A stretch of 11,648 bases of DNA from assembly GCA_012728155.1 (NCBI GenBank), contig JAAYFR010000396.1:1-11648 (forward strand), given 5' to 3'. The position numbers and the translations under genes were made by a program. The notes below the pieces were generated by a model. That model had not been told where the DNA came from. It was given only the letters and a program-made list of their open reading frames with translations, and did no database searches. Numbering within the stretch: position 1 is the stretch's first letter; each line of letters starts with the position of its first letter. Source of the stretch: Bacteroidales bacterium. GTDB taxonomy: Bacteria; Bacteroidota; Bacteroidia; Bacteroidales; Dysgonomonadaceae. Of the stretch, positions 5,965 to 11,648 are shown piece after piece.

Positions 5965-8900
5965 ATGGAACAAAGTACAATCATCACTTTTTTCGATACC
6001 GAGATTGATCCGAATCATCACAAGATACTTGCCATTGGGGGTATAAAGAGCAATGGAGATGAGTTTCGTGCTGCTTCGGTGAAGGCGTTCAACGATTTTA
6101 TCGCCGGTTCCGGCTATCTATGCGGCCATAATATCTTGAAACACGACCTGAAATATATCGCGAAAGAAATGTCGGGGCTGAGCAACCTTCATAAGATAGA
6201 CACGCTTTACCTTTCACCACTGTTATTTCCTGCCCAACCCTACCATCGTCTGGTAAAGGATGATAAACTCGATCCCGAGAATTATAATAATCCTTTCAAT
6301 GATGCTAAAAAAGCCAAGGATTTATTCTATGATGAGGTCAACGCGTTTGCGGCATTGGACGAGGAGCTGAAGCGGATTTATTGGCTACTCCTGGCCAATG
6401 TGGCAGAATTTGCCGGCTTTTTCCGATATGTCGGTTTTTCTTGTGCCCAAACAGATGTGGCGGTGGAGATCCGTAAAAAATTTGAAGCGGAAATATGCGG
6501 CAATGCGGATATTGCATACCTTGTTGACGCATATCCGGTTGAACTTGCCTATTGTCTCGCGTTGATCCATAGAGGAAATCGTTACTCGATCACACCGCCG
6601 TGGATTCTTAAAAATTATCCGGTAGTGGAAAACGTGATCTATCTGCTGCGGAATAGTCCCTGCATTACCGGTTGTGCCTATTGCGACAATTTTTTAGATG
6701 CCCATAAGGCGTTGAAAAGATATTTCGGCTTTGATTCTTACAGGAAATATGATGGCGAGGCGTTACAGGAGAATGCGGTCAAGAGCGCCATCAGAAACAG
6801 GTCACTGTTGGCGATATTCCCCACGGGAGGAGGAAAGTCGTTGGCCTTTCAGGTTCCGGCGCTTATAGCGGGCGAGAGTGCGAAGGCGCTCACCGTCGTG
6901 ATCTCTCCGCTACAATCGTTGATGAAGGACCAGGTGGATAACCTTGAAAAGAACGGGATTACCGACGCCGTTACCATTAACGGGTTGCTCGATCCCATTG
7001 AAAGAGCGAAATCGATAGAGAGAGTGGAAGATGGCTCCGCTTCCCTTCTCTATATCTCTCCCGAATCGTTGCGATCACGAACGACAGAACGTTTATTACT
7101 TGGCAGGAAAATTGCCCGTTTTGTGATTGATGAGGCGCATTGTTTCTCCGTGTGGGGACAGGATTTCAGACCAGATTATATGTATATCGCCGATTTCATA
7201 CAATTGATCCAGGATAATAAACAATTGGATGAACCGATCCCTGTCTCCTGCTTCACAGCTACGGCAAAGCAAAGAGTAATAGAAGACATAAGGGGTTATT
7301 TCAATGAAAGGCTTTCGCTTGATCTCGATCTTTTTGTCTCCGTTGCTTCGAGGTCGAATCTCCATTATATGGTCTTTAATAATGAAAACGACGATGAAAA
7401 GTACAACACTTTACGCAATCTGATCGAATCGAAAGATTGTCCGGTCATTGTCTATACTTCCAGAACGTACCGGGCTGCCAAATTAGCCGAGAGGTTATCT
7501 GCCGACGGCTTCAACGCGAGGGTGTATCATGGGAAGATGGATGTGAAGCAGAAGAAAGAGAATCAAGATGCTTTTATGTCGGGAGAGGCCAGGATAATCG
7601 TCGCCACCTCTGCTTTCGGGATGGGCGTCGACAAGAAAGATGTGGGCATGGTGATCCATTATGAAATATCTGATTCTTTAGAGAATTATGTGCAGGAAGC
7701 AGGACGGGCAGGACGGGACGAGCATATCACAGCCGACTGCTTTGTCTTGTTCAATGAGCGGGATTTGGACAAGCATTTCACCTTGCTTAACCAGACAAAA
7801 CTCAATATAAAGGAGGTGCAACAAATCTGGAAGGCGATCAAGGAGCTTACCGGTTTCAGATCGACCATCTCCAATTCGGCTTTGGAGATTGCCCGAAAGG
7901 CAGGATGGGATGACAGCCTGACGGAGATAGAGACACGGGTGAAGTCGGCGATCGCGGCGCTCGAAGATGTGGGATATCTCAAACGGGGACAAAATATGCC
8001 CCGGATTTTTGCCAATAGCATTCTTGTGAGAAATGCGCAGGAGGCCATTGAAAAGATTCAGGATTCTTCCCGTTTCGACAACAAGCAGAAGGTGCAGGCG
8101 GCAAGGATCATCAAAAAACTGTTTTCGAATAAGAGTCGTCGACATGCTTCGGATGAGGTGGCCGAGTCGCGGGTAGATTATATCTCCGACCATTTGGGTA
8201 TTGTCCGTGAGGATGTGATACGCATCATCAACTTGATGCGTGAAGAGAAGATATTGGCAGATACGAAAGACCTCACCGCCTTCATAAGAAAAAATGAAAA
8301 ACAAAACCATTCGCTTTTCATCCTTGAAAGCTATAGCAAGATAGAGAATTTTTTGTTGTCAGCATTGGATGAGCAGGAATCCATCTATAACCTAAAGGCG
8401 CTCAATGAGCGTGCGGAACAGGAAGGATGTGGGGAGGTCACGCCCAACAAGATAAAAACGATCATCAACTTCTGGGACATAAAGAAATGGATCAAACGGG
8501 GCCGCTATGAGAATTACAATACTTCCAAGAACCATGTCTCAATTACTTTTAGGGAGCCGAAAGATAGAATAAAGGAGTTGCTTGAGAAAAGGCAGGAGCT
8601 GTCGAAATTCATTTTAGGGTATATTTTTGAGAAAAACAGGACAGCGATTCAGCATGCCACAGGTGAAGAGGTGTTGGCCGAGTTCTCCGGGCTGGAATTG
8701 AAAAATGAGTATGAAAAAGCCCAAATGCTGTTTAAATTGGAGGTAACCCTTGATGACATAGAGGATTCCCTGTTCTATCTCTCCCGGATTGAATCGATCA
8801 AAATTGAAGGCGGTTTTTTGGTGATTTATAACCAGCTTACGGTGGAACGGTTGGAGAAAAACAACTATAAGCGTTATACCAATGATGATTACCAGAAACT

Positions 8901-10782
8901 CGACCGATTCTACAAAAATAAAATTGAGCAGATACATATCGTGGGAGAATATGCCAAGAAGATGATCAGCGGATATAAGGAAGCATTGTTGTTTGTGGAG
9001 GATTATTTCCAACTCAACCATACTTCTTTCCTGAACAAGTATTTCAGTAGCAGCCGACAAAACGAACTGAGAAGGAATATCACTCCTGCCAAGTTCAAGC
9101 AGATTTTTGGTGAGCTGTCCACGGAGCAACTGAAAATAATAAGAGACAACAAATCGAAATATATCGTTGTAGCAGCAGGTCCCGGAAGCGGGAAGACCAG
9201 GATATTGGTACATAAACTTGCCTCACTGCTGTTGATGGAAGATGTGAAGCATGAACAGTTGTTGATGCTTACCTTCTCACGGGCTGCCGCGACCGAATTC
9301 AAGAAACGATTGATACAACTGATCGGCAATGCCGCCTATTTTGTGGAAATAAAAACGTTTCATTCTTTTTGCTTCGACTTGCTGGGATTTGTCGGGAATG
9401 TGGAGAAATCGGGAGATATCGTGCGTATCGCCACTGAAAAGATCAAAAGCCGCGACATTGAATTGAACAGGATAACGAAAACGGTTTTAGTGATCGACGA
9501 AGCGCAGGATATGAGTTCCTCTGAATTCTCATTGATAAAGGCATTGATGGAGTATAACGAGGAGATGCGGGTGATTGCTGTGGGCGATGATGATCAAAAT
9601 ATTTATGCATTCAGGGGTTCCGACTCAAAATATATGGAATCGTTGATGCATGAAAAAGAGTCGGTGCAGTATGAGCTCATCGAGAACTACAGGAGTAAGA
9701 ATAATCTCGTCCAATTCTCCAATATATTTGTACAGAAACTCAATCGCAGACTTAAAAAGAGCCCGATCATCGCGGTTGACAACAGCAATGGAAAAGTAAG
9801 GATTGTGCATTATGACAATACAGACAGCCTCATTGTCCCGTTGGTGGATAGTATCTGTGCGACTGGGTTAAAAGGGACGACCTGTGTCCTTACCAGAACC
9901 AACGATGAGGCCTCGTTGGTAGCCGGCCTCTTGTTGAAGAGAGGATTACAGGCCAGTCTTATTCAATCCAATGAGGGCTTTGATTTATACGACCTGGTCG
10001 AGATACGATATTTCGTCGAGCAGATAAATGCTCATTTGTCGTCACCCAAAATAGATGATTATACTTGGGACATCTCCAAACAAGCGTTACAAAAGAAGTA
10101 TGGACGTAGTACACAGATTGAGGTTGTCAATAGGCTTATACAAGAATTTGAGGAGGTCAATAAATATGGCAAATACAAGTCTGATTTAGATCTGTTTATA
10201 AAAGAGTCGAAGCTCGAAGATTTCCTTTCTCAGGATGGAGAGACGATCTTCGTGTCGACCATGCACAAGGCGAAGGGGAGGGAGTTTGACAATATCTTCC
10301 TGCTTATGGAGAATATCGCTCTTTCTAATGACGAAGAAAAGCGATTGTTGTACGTGGCGATGACCCGGGCAAAGCAAAATTTGTCTATTCATCTCAATAG
10401 GTCTTTTCTCAATAATATGAAGTTGGAGTCGATAGATTGGGTGGTAGATTCGAGTCGGTATGAACAACCCGATGAGCTATACCTCCATGTAAGCCATAAA
10501 GATGTCTGGCTGGACTATTTTATCAACAAACAATGGAATATGAGGAATCTGATGAGTGGGGATGAGTTGAAGATCGAAGGAGATACCTGTCTCAATCAGC
10601 AAAGCCAGCCTGTACTGAAATTTTCTCAATCTTTCTGCTCCAAGCGTCTGGATCCGTTACTGCAAAAGGGCTATGACCTCCATTCCTCAAAAGTTAATTT
10701 TATGGTATATTGGAAAAACCAGAATATGGATAAAGGGGTGAAGATTATTCTTCCAGAACTGAAACTTGTCAAGAAAAGATAG
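5965..10782 (+). CDS. Three-enzyme fusion: DEDD exonuclease, RecQ-type helicase, UvrD-type helicase
   Basis: The protein has 1605 residues and no frame break. Residues about 5-125 form a DEDD 3'-5' exonuclease (Asp11 and Glu13 in FFDTEID; Asp61 in GHNILKHD; probable last Asp at 113 in NPFNDAKKAKDLF). A Cys triplet follows at 233, 237 and 240. An SF2 RecQ-type helicase spans about 265-600: Walker A FPTGGGKS (285-292), DEAH (389-392), FTATA (430-434), QEAGRAGRD (577-585). The middle (600-1040) has winged-helix-like and helical segments but no RecQ zinc-binding Cys set. An SF1 UvrD/Rep-type helicase spans about 1050-1480: Q motif LSTEQ, Walker A AGPGSGKT (1071-1078), DEAQD (1178-1182), GDDDQNIYAFRG, ENYRS (1240-1244), TMHKAKGREFDN, YVAMTRAK. 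The C-terminal 120 residues are unassigned. It should unwind and trim DNA in the cytoplasm. Repair or anti-phage/plasmid defence are both possible; neither is shown. Confidence 0.93.
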   Translation: MEQSTIITFFDTEIDPNHHKILAIGGIKSNGDEFRAASVKAFNDFIAGSGYLCGHNILKHDLKYIAKEMSGLSNLHKIDTLYLSPLLFPAQPYHRLVKDDKLDPENYNNPFNDAKKAKDLFYDEVNAFAALDEELKRIYWLLLANVAEFAGFFRYVGFSCAQTDVAVEIRKKFEAEICGNADIAYLVDAYPVELAYCLALIHRGNRYSITPPWILKNYPVVENVIYLLRNSPCITGCAYCDNFLDAHKALKRYFGFDSYRKYDGEALQENAVKSAIRNRSLLAIFPTGGGKSLAFQVPALIAGESAKALTVVISPLQSLMKDQVDNLEKNGITDAVTINGLLDPIERAKSIERVEDGSASLLYISPESLRSRTTERLLLGRKIARFVIDEAHCFSVWGQDFRPDYMYIADFIQLIQDNKQLDEPIPVSCFTATAKQRVIEDIRGYFNERLSLDLDLFVSVASRSNLHYMVFNNENDDEKYNTLRNLIESKDCPVIVYTSRTYRAAKLAERLSADGFNARVYHGKMDVKQKKENQDAFMSGEARIIVATSAFGMGVDKKDVGMVIHYEISDSLENYVQEAGRAGRDEHITADCFVLFNERDLDKHFTLLNQTKLNIKEVQQIWKAIKELTGFRSTISNSALEIARKAGWDDSLTEIETRVKSAIAALEDVGYLKRGQNMPRIFANSILVRNAQEAIEKIQDSSRFDNKQKVQAARIIKKLFSNKSRRHASDEVAESRVDYISDHLGIVREDVIRIINLMREEKILADTKDLTAFIRKNEKQNHSLFILESYSKIENFLLSALDEQESIYNLKALNERAEQEGCGEVTPNKIKTIINFWDIKKWIKRGRYENYNTSKNHVSITFREPKDRIKELLEKRQELSKFILGYIFEKNRTAIQHATGEEVLAEFSGLELKNEYEKAQMLFKLEVTLDDIEDSLFYLSRIESIKIEGGFLVIYNQLTVERLEKNNYKRYTNDDYQKLDRFYKNKIEQIHIVGEYAKKMISGYKEALLFVEDYFQLNHTSFLNKYFSSSRQNELRRNITPAKFKQIFGELSTEQLKIIRDNKSKYIVVAAGPGSGKTRILVHKLASLLLMEDVKHEQLLMLTFSRAAATEFKKRLIQLIGNAAYFVEIKTFHSFCFDLLGFVGNVEKSGDIVRIATEKIKSRDIELNRITKTVLVIDEAQDMSSSEFSLIKALMEYNEEMRVIAVGDDDQNIYAFRGSDSKYMESLMHEKESVQYELIENYRSKNNLVQFSNIFVQKLNRRLKKSPIIAVDNSNGKVRIVHYDNTDSLIVPLVDSICATGLKGTTCVLTRTNDEASLVAGLLLKRGLQASLIQSNEGFDLYDLVEIRYFVEQINAHLSSPKIDDYTWDISKQALQKKYGRSTQIEVVNRLIQEFEEVNKYGKYKSDLDLFIKESKLEDFLSQDGETIFVSTMHKAKGREFDNIFLLMENIALSNDEEKRLLYVAMTRAKQNLSIHLNRSFLNNMKLESIDWVVDSSRYEQPDELYLHVSHKDVWLDYFINKQWNMRNLMSGDELKIEGDTCLNQQSQPVLKFSQSFCSKRLDPLLQKGYDLHSSKVNFMVYWKNQNMDKGVKIILPELKLVKKR

Positions 10783-10813
10783 GAAATACCGGGTTTGGCC
10801 AATTCTTATTTCC
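10782..10813. repeat. Small inverted repeat between convergent genes
   Basis: GGAAATA (10782-10788) pairs with TATTTCC (10807-10813) around an 18-nt loop in the 52-bp gap between the helicase stop and the ccsA stop. There is no G+C-rich stem or T run, so it is a weak terminator at best. No other terminator is visible in this gap, so the two converging transcripts may overlap. Confidence 0.25.
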
Positions 10814-10834
10814 GATTTGTACCGCAATCCTATG

Positions 10835-11623
10835 CTACGAGGAATAGGTGTGGATGCTTTGTTGCGCCGATGGGAGGTAGTTGACGCCGTACCAGCAGAT
10901 TTGTAGCAGGATAAATGCGATGATCAGGAGTATCATCGAGGTTCTGTCGGAAGAACTTTTCTTTAACCGGTAGTGGATATACAACAGGTAACCTATCCAT
11001 GTGGCGGCGGCCCATGTCTCTTTCGGATCCCAGCTCCAGTAATGCCCCCATGCTATTTTTGCCCAGATGGCACCTATCAGCATGCCCAGCGTGATACAGG
11101 CAATGCCGGCGTAGACCAGGCTATCGGTCATCTCCATCAATTTGGCTTTGTTGTGGATCTTCTTTTCCCTGACCAGATAATAGATGGCGACCAGTGTGGC
11201 GGCGCCGAGGATGGCATAGGAGAACATATAGATGATGACGTGCGGGGCGAACCAGGGGCTTTGAAGTGCCGGCATCAACACTTTGTTATGGATATCGGGT
11301 TTTACGATATTGACAATGATAAATACCGTGGAGAGCAGGGTGGTAAAAGAGAGTATCCATTTGTAGTTCCACCGCAGGTAGGTGAGCAGTCCGGCTACCG
11401 GGAGGAAGAGAGAGTACCAGAGCCGTGTCTCGCCCATGGTCCGCAGTGGAGGCCGTTCCAGCGACAGCCATAATCCGGCGATGAAGAGGGAGAAAACTAC
11501 CAATCCGGTAACGGTCAGCAATGCCGGCCACCGCTTGCGTTTAGTTACATAGGCAAGGGCTGCGCCGCTTCCCCAAAGGAGCACGGAGATGATGGCGAAA
11601 TATATAAATGAATCCCAAGTCAT
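10835..11623 (-). CDS. ccsA: Cytochrome c biogenesis protein CcsA (System II haem handling)
   Basis: This 262-residue, strongly hydrophobic membrane protein has about eight predicted transmembrane segments. It carries the haem-binding WWD signature WAKIAWGHYWSWDPKET at 187-203. The flanking conserved histidines expected as haem ligands are His128 (APHVIIYMFSYA) and His257 (SIHTY), near the C-terminus. With a CcsB/ResB partner it moves haem across the inner membrane and joins it to CxxCH motifs of apocytochromes c in the periplasm. The length fits the short CcsA form of Bacteroidetes. Its ATG overlaps the stop of an upstream gene (ATGA), so it is the distal gene of an operon, probably with ccsB and perhaps the nrfHA nitrite reductase genes, a known arrangement in Bacteroides. 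It converges on the helicase gene and looks like core chromosome. Confidence 0.93.
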   Translation of the reverse strand: MTWDSFIYFAIISVLLWGSGAALAYVTKRKRWPALLTVTGLVVFSLFIAGLWLSLERPPLRTMGETRLWYSLFLPVAGLLTYLRWNYKWILSFTTLLSTVFIIVNIVKPDIHNKVLMPALQSPWFAPHVIIYMFSYAILGAATLVAIYYLVREKKIHNKAKLMEMTDSLVYAGIACITLGMLIGAIWAKIAWGHYWSWDPKETWAAATWIGYLLYIHYRLKKSSSDRTSMILLIIAFILLQICWYGVNYLPSAQQSIHTYSS

Positions 11624-11648
11624 GATGTTTTCTTTTTAGGTCCGGCGA
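11620..11648 (-). CDS. 3' end of the gene upstream of ccsA, possibly ccsB/resB-like (cut by window)
   Basis: Minus-strand codons from the window edge read A-G-P-K-K-K-T-S followed by TGA (11622-11620), which overlaps the ccsA start as ATGA. A basic, lysine-rich tail ending in a 4-bp overlap fits the last codons of a coupled membrane-protein gene. In this family's operons the partner is normally ccsB/resB, but eight codons cannot prove that. Confidence 0.5.

Noticed and set aside
6661..6684. CxxxCxxC pattern suggesting a radical SAM enzyme
   Set aside because: There is no surrounding radical SAM barrel; the motif lies between an exonuclease and a helicase domain in a short linker.
7678..8310. 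A 210-codon minus-strand reading frame, and similar ones, opposite the helicase gene
   Set aside because: They are antisense to conserved helicase motifs and have no promoter or recognisable domain.
10782..10813. Inverted repeat considered as a terminator for the helicase gene
   Set aside because: The stem is 7 bp and A+T-rich, the loop is long and no T run follows, so it is listed only as a weak repeat.

Overview
The window looks like Bacteroidales (Bacteroidota) chromosome. The evidence is two promoters of the Bacteroidetes type (TTG or TTTG, about 20 nt, then TAnnTTTG), starts without clear Shine-Dalgarno sequences, Bacteroides-like IS66 and IS21 elements, and a ccsA gene of the cytochrome c maturation type common in this group. 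No rRNA, tRNA or CRISPR array was seen. Genus cannot be fixed from this window.

Left part (1-4077): a stack of mobile elements. Two overlapping tyrosine recombinase genes (the first cut by the window edge) end at a cluster of 11-13 bp repeats at 1868-1950, an arrangement like a recombinase-in-trio (RIT) element. Immediately after the repeats the reading frame becomes the C-terminus of an IS66 transposase (1951-2151), so the recombinase element appears to sit inside IS66. The IS66 end near 2196 in turn abuts an istB helper gene cut after about 47 codons, followed by an intact istA (2326-3921) and the outer end of the IS21 element near 4077. IS21 itself cuts a minus-strand gene after about 36 codons. 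That gene resembles the N-terminal winged-helix part of AbiEi-type antitoxins. The likely insertion order is IS21, then IS66, then the recombinase element. All the matching left halves should lie left of the window.

Middle part (4078-10782): a defence-like or mobility-like cassette. From a divergent promoter region, a 462-residue AAA ATPase with a C-terminal PD-(D/E)xK-type (DUF234) domain is read rightward. It is followed by a 52-codon relic of an AlbA_2/Schlafen-type protein. Seven bases later comes a 1605-residue protein that joins three enzymes in one chain: a DEDD 3'-5' exonuclease, a RecQ-type SF2 helicase and a compact UvrD/Rep-type SF1 helicase. This protein is the most interesting object here. 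Such genes are often found in variable islands, but a role in defence is inference.

Right part (10783-11648): the convergent minus-strand ccsA gene for System II cytochrome c maturation, overlapping by 4 bp (ATGA) the last codons of an upstream gene that is probably its partner. This looks like ordinary core chromosome and marks the right border of the accessory region.
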